Positions 1-6,511 of a stretch of 6,511 nucleotides of DNA are shown here, piece after piece. The DNA comes from Saprospiraceae bacterium (GTDB lineage Bacteria; Bacteroidota; Bacteroidia; Chitinophagales; Saprospiraceae), in NCBI GenBank assembly GCA_023299965.1, contig JALZVN010000012.1, positions 1 to 6,511 on the forward strand, in the 5' to 3' direction. Numbering within the stretch: the stretch's first letter is position 1; every line of letters begins with the position of its first letter. The notes beneath the pieces are model-generated. The model saw only the letters and a list, made by a program, of their open reading frames with translations, was not told where the DNA came from and did not search any database. The position numbers and the translations under genes were made by a program.

Positions 1-18
1 TAGTCTATCGAAAAAATC

Positions 19-1038
19 TTACCTACTAATAAAAGTTTTAGCCTTGACTAGTTTTCCCTTCTTAAAAACTTTATAATATTGAGTCGATTTAAATTCTTTT
101 ACAATCTCATGCTTGGTCTTAATAGGCTGACCGACTTTAAACCTCTTTTTTTGTTCCTCTGTCCAGTCTCTTGATGATAACCATGTATTTCCTAAGAATA
201 CATTTATGCCACTGACACTACCCTTAAAAGAATAAAATTTGTGGTTCTCTTCATCTGGTTTTGCGTTCCTTTTAAAGTCCTTCAAGAATGCAACTATCTC
301 TTTTCTTGCTGTCTTGAAAGAGTTAGTCTCTTGTAGTTTTTGATATATAAATCTAGAAGCATAGCGTTGAATTATTTCACTTTCTTCAACATCGACTACT
401 TCATTAGAGATAATTCCTTGAAAAAATCTATTAAATTCTCTTTTTTGACTAACCAGAATAGGACACTCGAATCTAATAAAAGCTGGTAATAAAATATGGT
501 AAGGGTCAGTCCACAGATGAGAACGTATACTTATGTTATCGGAAGCACAGAATTGATATCCTATTTCCTTTCCATAGCCACAGAAGTCTTCCCAAACGCT
601 TATTTCTTTGTAGTAGTTATAGTGGCAATATTTATCCTTTAGTTCCAGTTCAAAAAACTGAAAGATAAGATAACTCAGAATAACATCCTTTTGGCTTTTG
701 AGTCGTTCTGCACAATATATCTTAGCTGTTTGATCTCCATCAAAACAAGCTGTACTTGTCTCTAAAAAAAGTAATTTTTCAGCAATTTTCTCTTCAAGGA
801 AATAATCGTCTTGTTGCATCTCTAAAACACAGTCCACGAAGTACCTATAAAGTAAGGGCAAGCTATCTAGAACTACATCAACGTCAAATTCCACTACTTG
901 TAATAAATCTGGGTTTCTTTCCAATGCATATAGCTTACCAGAGTCCTTTAGGTCTGCTCTATTTAGTTTGACTTGACCAACAAGGAAGTTCAAACTCAAA
1001 ATCAACGAAAGAATTATTAGGACTATCTTTTTTGACAT
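19..1038 (-). CDS. Exported protein of unknown function with seven cysteines (339 aa)
   Basis: I do not recognise this family. The protein opens with a clear Sec signal peptide: SKK, a hydrophobic core over residues 5-19, and likely cleavage near residues 21-22 (LVGQ), so it should be periplasmic or surface-exposed. There is no lipobox cysteine and no second membrane segment. The mature part is mixed in character. An acidic, leucine-rich first half probably forms helices. A more aromatic middle (about 135-195) holds Cys138, Cys153, Cys164 and Cys192. A strongly basic C-terminal tail (about 295-339) is rich in Lys. The other cysteines are 70, 98 and 109, seven in all, so disulphides are possible. 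The ATG is the only start that keeps the signal peptide in a normal position; no Shine-Dalgarno site precedes it. The gene follows a strong terminator, so it is probably transcribed on its own. Confidence is high that it is a gene, and no function is assigned. Confidence 0.88.
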   Translation of the reverse strand: MSKKIVLIILSLILSLNFLVGQVKLNRADLKDSGKLYALERNPDLLQVVEFDVDVVLDSLPLLYRYFVDCVLEMQQDDYFLEEKIAEKLLFLETSTACFDGDQTAKIYCAERLKSQKDVILSYLIFQFFELELKDKYCHYNYYKEISVWEDFCGYGKEIGYQFCASDNISIRSHLWTDPYHILLPAFIRFECPILVSQKREFNRFFQGIISNEVVDVEESEIIQRYASRFIYQKLQETNSFKTARKEIVAFLKDFKRNAKPDEENHKFYSFKGSVSGINVFLGNTWLSSRDWTEEQKKRFKVGQPIKTKHEIVKEFKSTQYYKVFKKGKLVKAKTFISR

Positions 1039-1093
1039 CTATTGAATCACTCTAATTAAATAATGTTTTAGAATTTGGTTTAAACTATGAAGC

Positions 1094-1118
1094 CAAACTA
1101 CTAAATACTACTGATCAA
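1094..1118 (-). promoter_or_regulatory. Possible Bacteroidota-type promoter for the 19-1038 gene
   Basis: On the minus strand a TTG at the right-hand end of this span is followed 18 bases after its first base by TAGTTTG. This resembles the Bacteroidota primary-sigma promoter (TTTG or TTG near -33, TAnnTTTG near -7), with one base missing inside the -7 box. The positional argument is better than the motif: the gene at 19-1038 starts beyond a strong terminator, so it needs a promoter somewhere in 1039-1138. In sequence this AT-rich, chance matches are common. Confidence 0.22.
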
Positions 1119-1138
1119 TTTATTCTTCAAAATACTCT

Positions 1139-1184
1139 AAAAAGCACAAGGCACCAAAGTTGAACAACTTTGATGCCTTGTGCT
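1139..1184 (-). terminator. Rho-independent terminator after the thioredoxin-like gene
   Basis: Two arms of 20 bases (1143-1162 and 1165-1184) are complementary except at one position. In minus-strand RNA that position is a G-U wobble, so the stem stays continuous (19 pairs plus a GUUC tetraloop). In plus-strand RNA it would be a C-A mismatch. On the minus strand the stem ends in GCUUUUU, then a further U-rich stretch. The wobble and the one-sided U-tract both show that it works for leftward transcription. It sits about 90 bases past the stop at 1276 and closes that gene's transcript, insulating the gene at 19-1038. Confidence 0.8.
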
Positions 1185-1206
1185 AGAGCTAAATGCTCAG
1201 GTGGAC

Positions 1207-1222
1207 TCCCGATACATCGGGA
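1207..1222. repeat. Short perfect palindrome, candidate dispersed intergenic repeat
   Basis: TCCCGAT-AC-ATCGGGA is a perfect inverted repeat with 7-base arms. It lies in the untranslated stretch between the stop of the thioredoxin-like gene and its terminator, in a local block (about 1195-1260) more GC-rich than the surrounding spacer. Palindromes of the type CCCGATannTATCGGG recur between genes in some Bacteroidota as far as I recall, so this may be one copy of such a repeat. It could also be a small RNA hairpin in the 3' end of the transcript. Only one copy is visible here. Confidence 0.4.
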
Positions 1223-1275
1223 CAGGTTCTGGTGGTTTCGAACGAGTGCGCTTAGCAACCCTAAAACCTAACCCC

Positions 1276-1800
1276 TTACTCCACATAGTTTTGAAGAAAC
1301 ACCCCAATCTTACCGATACTAGATCCATCTTTAAATACTTTGATGATCTCCTTATCAGCATTCACAACTACAAAAGTAGGTGAAGCAACCCCCTTGGTCT
1401 TTTGATAGAAACCTTTGAAAGAGTCATTGTCATGTATATTCTCCCAATGGATATTATTTGCAGCAAGGTACTTTCTTACCGTTGAAGCTTTCTCATCTAC
1501 TGCAATACTAATCACATTGATATTGTATTGATTAGAGAATTTGGTGACGTATTTTTTATTAGCTACACAGGTCTTACAGGTTGTATACCAAAACTCTAGT
1601 ATCGTAAGCTTATCTATTTTATCATGAAGATTAAACGTCTGTGCCTTTAGGTTTTTAAACTTGAAATTAGGAACGGTCATTCCCTCATCCAATACGATAG
1701 CCCCCTTTGATGTAAATTCATCATCATTGATCAGCTGACCAAACATATTGCCTGCAAACAAGGCCAAGGCTACAAATAACAAGTGTTTCTTAAATTTCAT
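1276..1800 (-). CDS. Exported TlpA/thioredoxin-like protein with CKTC active site (174 aa)
   Basis: A thioredoxin-fold protein of the TlpA/redoxin type, expected to carry out thiol-disulphide exchange in the periplasm. With the start at 1800 the signal peptide is textbook (MKFKKH, hydrophobic core to about residue 19, cleavage near FG-Q at 21-22). The mature domain has the VPNF segment that opens the fold (residues 43-46), the strand-loop LEFWYTTCKTC with redox cysteines 75 and 78 (TGT codons at 1576-1578 and 1567-1569), and the SPT motif with cis-proline 141. The usual WCxPC tryptophan and proline are absent (TCKTC), so the redox potential may differ from classical TlpA. An in-frame ATG at 1839 would add 13 mostly basic residues. 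I prefer 1800 because that extension is encoded by an A-rich run typical of an untranslated leader, though an AAGGA lies close before 1839. It is probably the last gene of a three-gene transcript. The exact partner is unknown. Confidence 0.92.
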   Translation of the reverse strand: MKFKKHLLFVALALFAGNMFGQLINDDEFTSKGAIVLDEGMTVPNFKFKNLKAQTFNLHDKIDKLTILEFWYTTCKTCVANKKYVTKFSNQYNINVISIAVDEKASTVRKYLAANNIHWENIHDNDSFKGFYQKTKGVASPTFVVVNADKEIIKVFKDGSSIGKIGVFLQNYVE

Positions 1801-1935
1801 TTTTGAGTATTTTTTGTTTTTTATCTTCTTGATTTTCATAAATCCTTACTTGTCACATATAGAAAGGACTCATATAAATACTAAATATACAACAAGATTG
1901 CCAATACACATATTGTAGATACAACTAAATTTCAT

Positions 1936-2856
1936 TCAAAATTCAAATAACTCTGACAATCCATATACTGTATAAGTCTCCCCTTCATACACTAGTTCTC
2001 CTTGCACGACACCCATACCAAAGGCAAAAAAGAGCAAATTGCGATATTTTTTGAAGTGCGAAGTAGTTAGTCTGAGCTTCGATTCGCCAAGATCAATCTC
2101 TATGTCAAGTGGCAATTTCTTGAATCCTACTCTCTTAGACTTAGTCACTGTATAGTCTGCCATCGCCAAAGCTATATCCTTAGCTCCAGTTTTGGTATTA
2201 AGATTATAGACATTGTCGGTGCATATATTGATCGTCTCCTCCGGTGAGATCAAATGAATATACAAATCACCAAAATCAGGTGCATTCAAATAAAAACCAT
2301 CGTACTTGAATCCTTTGAATACTACATTGACAATATTTCCAAATGTCTTTAGATCTTCCTTGACCCGAAGCCGCTCAGAGATGACATTTCCTTTAAAACG
2401 CCTCCCCTTATACGTCAAGGTCGCATTGGTAGCATACATATCAAACAATATTTCGTCTACCCCATAATCAGCTGTATGCTCCAACTCTTTTTCGAAATCA
2501 ATACGAAGGTCATTGGTAGTGCTCACGATACTCCTTAGTTTGTCTTTCTCGTACACATAAGCAAAGTCTTTTGAATCCACACACTGCTCGAGATCTACAT
2601 CTTTGTTTTTATAATTCTCATGACCTTTCAGCTTGATCCAGTCTCCATCGATATTGAAGTATAAAAAGTTACTCGCTTTGACAGTCTCTTTTTTCTTGTA
2701 CCGATTATTATCGATGGCGAAATACACTTTGCCAGTCTCCCCTTCTCCATGAAATGAAAAATAATCAGAGTAATCTCTATAGCCTGCTTCCTGCGCTAAG
2801 AGGCTATAGGTAAAGAAGCTAAATAAAGTAAACAGAAAAATGCGTGTATAAGTCAT
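1936..2856 (-). CDS. Exported beta-rich protein of unknown function (306 aa)
   Basis: The protein starts with a signal peptide (hydrophobic core about residues 6-20, cleavage near LLA-Q at 21-22) and has no further membrane segment. The mature part shows many alternating hydrophobic/polar stretches and G/D/N turns, which suggests mainly beta structure. Features near the ends (FSFHGEGETGK near the start, a TLTYKGRRFKGNV strand pair in the middle, YTVYGLSELFEF at the C-terminus) recall lipocalin-like two-barrel proteins of the AttH/CrtC type. That is a weak impression, not an identification. There are only two cysteines (92 and 212). The start is placed at the ATG at 2856; an in-frame TTG at 2862 would add only two residues. 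It begins 105 bases after the peptidase fusion with no obvious terminator between, so co-transcription with the genes on either side is plausible. No function is assigned. Confidence 0.88.
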   Translation of the reverse strand: MTYTRIFLFTLFSFFTYSLLAQEAGYRDYSDYFSFHGEGETGKVYFAIDNNRYKKKETVKASNFLYFNIDGDWIKLKGHENYKNKDVDLEQCVDSKDFAYVYEKDKLRSIVSTTNDLRIDFEKELEHTADYGVDEILFDMYATNATLTYKGRRFKGNVISERLRVKEDLKTFGNIVNVVFKGFKYDGFYLNAPDFGDLYIHLISPEETINICTDNVYNLNTKTGAKDIALAMADYTVTKSKRVGFKKLPLDIEIDLGESKLRLTTSHFKKYRNLLFFAFGMGVVQGELVYEGETYTVYGLSELFEF

Positions 2857-2871
2857 CAACAAAGCATAGAA

Positions 2872-2904
2872 GGTCTTTTAGACCAATTATATAATACAAT
2901 TGGT
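2872..2904 (-). other. Two overlapping small inverted repeats before the 1936-2856 gene
   Basis: ACCAATT (2882-2888) and AATTGGT (2898-2904) can pair around a 9-base loop. GGTCT (2872-2876) and AGACC (2880-2884) can pair around TTT. The two share bases 2882-2884, so only one can form at a time. They lie 16 to 48 bases before the ATG at 2856. Minus-strand TATAATTG inside the first repeat also matches 7 of 8 positions of the Bacteroidota -7 element, but no good -33 partner is seen. There is no U-tract, so this is not a terminator. A weak operator or leader structure is possible. Confidence 0.25.
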
Positions 2905-2961
2905 ATTAATGATAATAAAACACACACCACTGCCCATAGGTTCTGTCCCGTTATTTAGCTA

Positions 2962-5900
2962 TTAATTGGACAAGGCAGCGTTTGTCATCCTTAAAAATGA
3001 ATATACTTTTGCATCCCTCTTCATTCCTTTTATGGAGCCCATATTACTCATATGCCCCTCCTCCATATCTGTCATCAACAGGATTTTGCTGTCCGATAGG
3101 TTCCTCTCTCTTAGTTTAGCCGCATAATTAGCGACTTGCCATATGGGTGTTCTTTGATCTTTGTATCCTGCTACCAATACGACATTAGGATATCGTTGCG
3201 GCTTGATATTGTGATATGGAGAATATTCTTTCATGTATTCATATACAACTTTATCTGAAGGGTTGCCTAGTTCTGAGTAGTGGCTCACAGTCCCCGATAG
3301 TTTCTCATTCATCATAGTATTCACTACGTCAAGATAAGGATGACCAAGAATAACGGTATTAAATAAATGGGGTTTGAGATTTATAGCTTGTCCTACAATA
3401 GTTGCTCCTGCACTATTCCCATACCCCACTAAAGAGCTGGTACTGGCAATTCCTTCTTTTACCAGATGCTTTGCACAGGCGATATAATCCAAGATGGAAT
3501 TCTTTTTTTGTAGCTCCCTTCCAGCCTTATGCCATTGGGTACCCAGACACGCACTCCCCCGCACATGCGCAAACGCTATGATGTATCCTTGGCTTAACAG
3601 CACAGATTCTAATCGACTAAAATAAGGCTGCACTATCGAACCATATGTACCATATACTTTCAAAATTACTCCAGCATTTTCATTCCGGTAGGCTCTATTG
3701 GAGGTAATAGTAATAGGAATTTTCACACCATCATGTCCAGTTGCCCAAATTCTTTTGCTTTCATTGTACTTATGCGCCTGAGATTTTAGATTATTAGTTC
3801 CAGTAATTTTCTTCAATTTTTTGGAGACAAAATTATACTCATAGCTTGCTCCAGGATTCTTAGGAGATTCAAAATAAAACTCAAAGCTATTATCATCAAT
3901 AGCTTTAATCAAATCGCATTGACCAAGTCCTAAATCAAGCTTTAATTTTTTCCATTTCTTTTTTCCGTTCTCCAAATACTTCAGCATGGGAATTGAATTA
4001 TCAAAAAACAAAGCCACCATTTTATCCTTCATAACTATTATATCCAATACAATATCTTCTTTGGGTGCGGTGCTTACAGTATTTAACTGTTTAGGATTAT
4101 CAAAAGAAGATGTCATGATGCTGCTTCCTTCTGTATCACTATTGACTATCAGATGCACATCGTCTTTGGCATAGGGCACACTCATCACACCGTCTTCCCT
4201 CTTTTTGATCATCTCCAAATCTATTTTGGATTCTCCCATTTTTACAAGGTGTATTTCATTTTCTGTAAAACTTTGAAGTGTGCAGAACAATTGCTTTCCA
4301 CTTTTCGCCACTTCAACATCAAAATTCTTATCCTCCTCATAGTATACTAAAGAGTCCTTTTGATTGCGAACATTTCTGTACATCAAACTACTAGCCCTTT
4401 CTATATCATCTTCTTTAGCGTACAAGACATCTGAATCTGTAGCCCACTGAATTGAATACACGTTGGCAAAATAATCTAAAGAAATATCCTCCCCAAACCG
4501 CTGTATAGAAACAAATGCACCGCTCACTCCAGGCTTGTTATAAGTAATCATGACAAGATCTTTTTCAGCGTTAGGTTTAGTGCTCGTTATGAATCCGTCA
4601 CTATGCGCATACTGAAAAGCTGTAATATCAAAGACTTTTTTACGTGTCGTAGAGTCTACTTGGTAGTAATAATTTACATTATCCAAACTATCTGCTTCGG
4701 AATAGTAAGACCCAGGCTTTCTTTTAATATCCTTTACTTTTTCCTTTACATAAAACCCACTTAGTTTATTGAAAAATTTTCGCTGGTACCGCTTCTCTTC
4801 AATTATTTCATTATCGGCAAATTTATTTTCCGCTACGACATATTTGATCAACTTTTCTTCGTGCTTAGGATCCGCCATCCATGCCAAGCTATCCACTACC
4901 TTATCATCATGATAGTCGTACACTTGATGCTCTTTGTATGCCATGGGTAGGGGCATTGCTCTTTTTGTGGTGATATTAAAATGCTCAAACTGATCCTTTA
5001 GTGGCTTCTCTTTCTCTAAATCAGATACCAATTTATCGTTGAGTTTGTATGGTGGTTTCGATTCCAGATTGTCCCAATAAGAGGGATTATAGTTTTTCTT
5101 ATAATACCTTAAAGCAGAAAACTTTGTCGACTTAAAAATAGTCGAATCAGGAAAGGGTTTTACATTCTCTGTTTGAGTATTGGTTACAAAAATTTCCATA
5201 ACAGATTCTACAAGATCACCTCCTTCTTTGATTTTAAACCTGTTAGGATTTTTTCGTCTATACTTGATCTTATCTATAAAGTATAGACTATCTTTCTTCT
5301 TGTATTCCATAGATACCTGATAATCCAATGGAATCGATTTTTCAAAAAATCCAAAAATTCTTTCGCCAGCTAGTTTATATTCAAACTTGACTAATGCAAA
5401 GCTTGATTTAGTGATATAGGCTCTCCCAATATAAATAGGATGTTTATTTTTTTTTCTCTGGTCACTACTAAATTTTATTCTGGCAGTCTTTGGATAAAAA
5501 GAAACGACATGACAAGCTTCTCCATTTATCAATTCTGGACTTTCGTTTTTGAAAATGTATTTCCTTAGTAAAGATGGATTGAAAAAATCATACTGATATT
5601 TTATTTTGTCAAACGCAAATAGAAGTAATGGATCTGTATAAATCGAATAGTTTAGTCCTAGTCTACTCCAATCTTCTGAGGATCGTGACGCTATAATTCT
5701 TTGCTGATCTCGCTTAGTATTGAAGTCTTTTAATAATTGTGAACCAATGCTATAGCCTTCCGCATCAAATGCATAAGTATTGTCATAATACCAATCTTCC
5801 CATATCTTTCTGTCCAATTTCTTTTGAGGATAGCCAGTATAATAGGTCTGAACTATACCTTCATTGAGCTGAATAAAATCATCGCCTTCCTGTATCGTTT

Positions 5901-6327
5901 CTCTATATAGTGAATTGTATATCACATCTTCCGTGCTATAATTTTGCTCTACATTCTTGATGGCTGCTTTAATGATTTTAACAGGCTTGATTGGCTTTTC
6001 ATATTTAACTACTACTTCTTCTAGTATCTGTCCATCTGCCTCCATGGCAATACTTACATTTTGTGCAGTACTCGTTTTTTCAAAGTAGTAGACCTGCTCC
6101 TTGTATCCTATGTAAGAAACGATGAGTGAATCTGTAGCTCGGAGATTCGCCTGATTAAAAGTAGCGACTCCATCAATATTCGTGGAAGTGCCCACTCCTG
6201 ATTTCTTCCCATAGATATTTGCAAAAGGAAGCGGTTCTTTTGTCTCTACGTCTAGGACTGTAATGTGAAGATTTTGAGCAAACAGATAAGTGGGTAGGAT
6301 GAATAAGAGGGCTAGGAGAATTCGCAT
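2962..6327 (-). CDS. Exported fusion: carboxypeptidase-regulatory-like module plus S9A oligopeptidase B-like peptidase (1121 aa)
   Basis: A predicted exported serine peptidase of prolyl oligopeptidase family S9A with a large extra N-terminal module. Order: signal peptide 1-17 (LFA-Q); carboxypeptidase-regulatory-like beta domain about 19-107, ending in LEEVVV; the companion domain often found with it in Bacteroidota, about 108-415 (NYST...LYRET, then ELINGEACHVVSFYP); linker about 416-450; oligopeptidase B propeller about 450-850; alpha/beta-hydrolase domain about 855-1121. Catalytic residues are Ser972 (GNSAG), Asp1057 (GYKDQRTP) and His1092 (EEGHMS), with oxyanion tyrosine Tyr892. The hydrolase domain aligns without gaps to E. 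coli PtrB as I remember it, offset 440, and the peptidase part (about 680 residues) matches a full-length enzyme. The acidic substrate-pocket residues are replaced (Gln900, Tyr902, His1016, Ser1018), so cleavage after Arg/Lys should not be assumed. The ATG directly begins the signal peptide; no Shine-Dalgarno site. It is the probable first gene of a three-gene unit. Confidence 0.95.
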   Translation of the reverse strand: MRILLALLFILPTYLFAQNLHITVLDVETKEPLPFANIYGKKSGVGTSTNIDGVATFNQANLRATDSLIVSYIGYKEQVYYFEKTSTAQNVSIAMEADGQILEEVVVKYEKPIKPVKIIKAAIKNVEQNYSTEDVIYNSLYRETIQEGDDFIQLNEGIVQTYYTGYPQKKLDRKIWEDWYYDNTYAFDAEGYSIGSQLLKDFNTKRDQQRIIASRSSEDWSRLGLNYSIYTDPLLLFAFDKIKYQYDFFNPSLLRKYIFKNESPELINGEACHVVSFYPKTARIKFSSDQRKKNKHPIYIGRAYITKSSFALVKFEYKLAGERIFGFFEKSIPLDYQVSMEYKKKDSLYFIDKIKYRRKNPNRFKIKEGGDLVESVMEIFVTNTQTENVKPFPDSTIFKSTKFSALRYYKKNYNPSYWDNLESKPPYKLNDKLVSDLEKEKPLKDQFEHFNITTKRAMPLPMAYKEHQVYDYHDDKVVDSLAWMADPKHEEKLIKYVVAENKFADNEIIEEKRYQRKFFNKLSGFYVKEKVKDIKRKPGSYYSEADSLDNVNYYYQVDSTTRKKVFDITAFQYAHSDGFITSTKPNAEKDLVMITYNKPGVSGAFVSIQRFGEDISLDYFANVYSIQWATDSDVLYAKEDDIERASSLMYRNVRNQKDSLVYYEEDKNFDVEVAKSGKQLFCTLQSFTENEIHLVKMGESKIDLEMIKKREDGVMSVPYAKDDVHLIVNSDTEGSSIMTSSFDNPKQLNTVSTAPKEDIVLDIIVMKDKMVALFFDNSIPMLKYLENGKKKWKKLKLDLGLGQCDLIKAIDDNSFEFYFESPKNPGASYEYNFVSKKLKKITGTNNLKSQAHKYNESKRIWATGHDGVKIPITITSNRAYRNENAGVILKVYGTYGSIVQPYFSRLESVLLSQGYIIAFAHVRGSACLGTQWHKAGRELQKKNSILDYIACAKHLVKEGIASTSSLVGYGNSAGATIVGQAINLKPHLFNTVILGHPYLDVVNTMMNEKLSGTVSHYSELGNPSDKVVYEYMKEYSPYHNIKPQRYPNVVLVAGYKDQRTPIWQVANYAAKLRERNLSDSKILLMTDMEEGHMSNMGSIKGMKRDAKVYSFLRMTNAALSN

Positions 6328-6511
6328 ATTGTGTGGTATCGTTTATTGTTGTAGGCTTCTAGATTCTGTTTCCTTTTCAGAGAACATTCTTCAACCCTAT
6401 GATCAGCTCTATAGTGTAATGAATATGAATAAAGTTACATTAAATCAATTTTCGATGTACATTTATCAATAAACAGATTGTGTCCGTCCATGATATAGAT
6501 TGACCGTTTTT
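6328..6511. other. Upstream region of the peptidase fusion gene, no gene seen
   Basis: This AT-rich stretch precedes the first gene of the probable three-gene unit and should hold its promoter. Minus-strand TAACTTTA at about 6429-6436 matches 7 of 8 positions of the Bacteroidota -7 element, but no properly spaced -33 element is evident, so no promoter is called. I see no tRNA, convincing hairpin or credible reading frame. The 60-codon plus-strand frame that crosses into the gene start is antisense to the signal peptide and has no coding character. Confidence 0.4.

Noticed and set aside
756..971. Plus-strand open frame of 71 codons
   Set aside because: It lies wholly antisense inside the 19-1038 gene and has no coding features of its own.
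1195..1260. Possible tRNA or tRNA fragment, because of GGTTTCGAACG
   Set aside because: No T-stem pairs around the loop, and no acceptor or anticodon stem could be built on either strand. It is kept only as a remark in the palindrome finding.
1180..1383. Plus-strand open frame of 67 codons covering the palindrome and the 3' end of the thioredoxin-like gene
   Set aside because: More than half is antisense to a well-supported gene, the rest crosses the palindrome, and the translation has no family resemblance or signal. It begins inside the terminator stem.
1861..1925. Minus-strand TATATTTA near 1880 as a promoter for the thioredoxin-like gene, and small palindromes CAATA-CACA-TATTG and TTGTA-GA-TACAA
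   Set aside because: No -33 element lies at the right distance, and stems of five AT-rich pairs are expected by chance in this composition. They are neither a terminator nor a firm promoter.
2939..2951. Similarity of GGTTCTGTCCCG here to CGGGACAGGTTCT near 1217-1229
   Set aside because: Only about eight bases match in any one alignment (CGGGACAG), too short to claim a repeat without genome-wide counts.
2905..2961. A terminator for the peptidase fusion gene
   Set aside because: Several U-rich bases occur on the minus strand near 2915-2921, but no GC-containing stem stands directly before them.
3986..4350. Two plus-strand open frames of 62 and 65 codons
   Set aside because: Both are antisense to the propeller part of the peptidase fusion and overlap each other; they are shadows of the real frame.

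Overview
The window is AT-rich and looks like a chromosomal stretch from a member of the Bacteroidota. Three things point there: signal peptides that end in FAQ, LLAQ, FGQ or VGQ; start codons without a convincing Shine-Dalgarno site and mostly preceded by AT-rich sequence; and a carboxypeptidase-regulatory-like domain closing in an LEEVVV segment, as is common in exported proteins of that phylum. The genus cannot be fixed from the sequence.

All four credible genes lie on the minus strand, so they read from right to left. First (2962-6327) comes a very large exported protein. It joins a carboxypeptidase-regulatory-like module and its usual companion domain to an apparently complete oligopeptidase B (serine peptidase family S9A). 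Next (1936-2856) is an exported protein of unknown function, probably mostly beta-sheet. Then (1276-1800) comes an exported TlpA/thioredoxin-like protein with a CKTC active site. After it stands a strong hairpin-plus-U-tract terminator (1139-1184). Beyond the terminator, 19-1038 encodes an exported cysteine-containing protein of unknown function.

No convincing terminator lies in the two gaps of about 105 and 135 bases between the first three genes, while a good one follows the third. The simplest reading is one transcription unit of three genes (peptidase fusion, beta-rich protein, thioredoxin-like protein), followed by a separately transcribed gene. All four products should leave the cytoplasm, so the theme is envelope or periplasmic protein turnover and thiol chemistry; no specific pathway can be named.

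The most notable observation is in the peptidase. Its catalytic triad is intact (Ser972, Asp1057, His1092), but all four acidic residues that give enterobacterial oligopeptidase B its preference for basic substrates are replaced. This implies a changed specificity in an unusual two-module architecture. I see no tRNA, rRNA, CRISPR array, insertion sequence or phage gene. The longest stretch without a gene is 237 bases (1039-1275).
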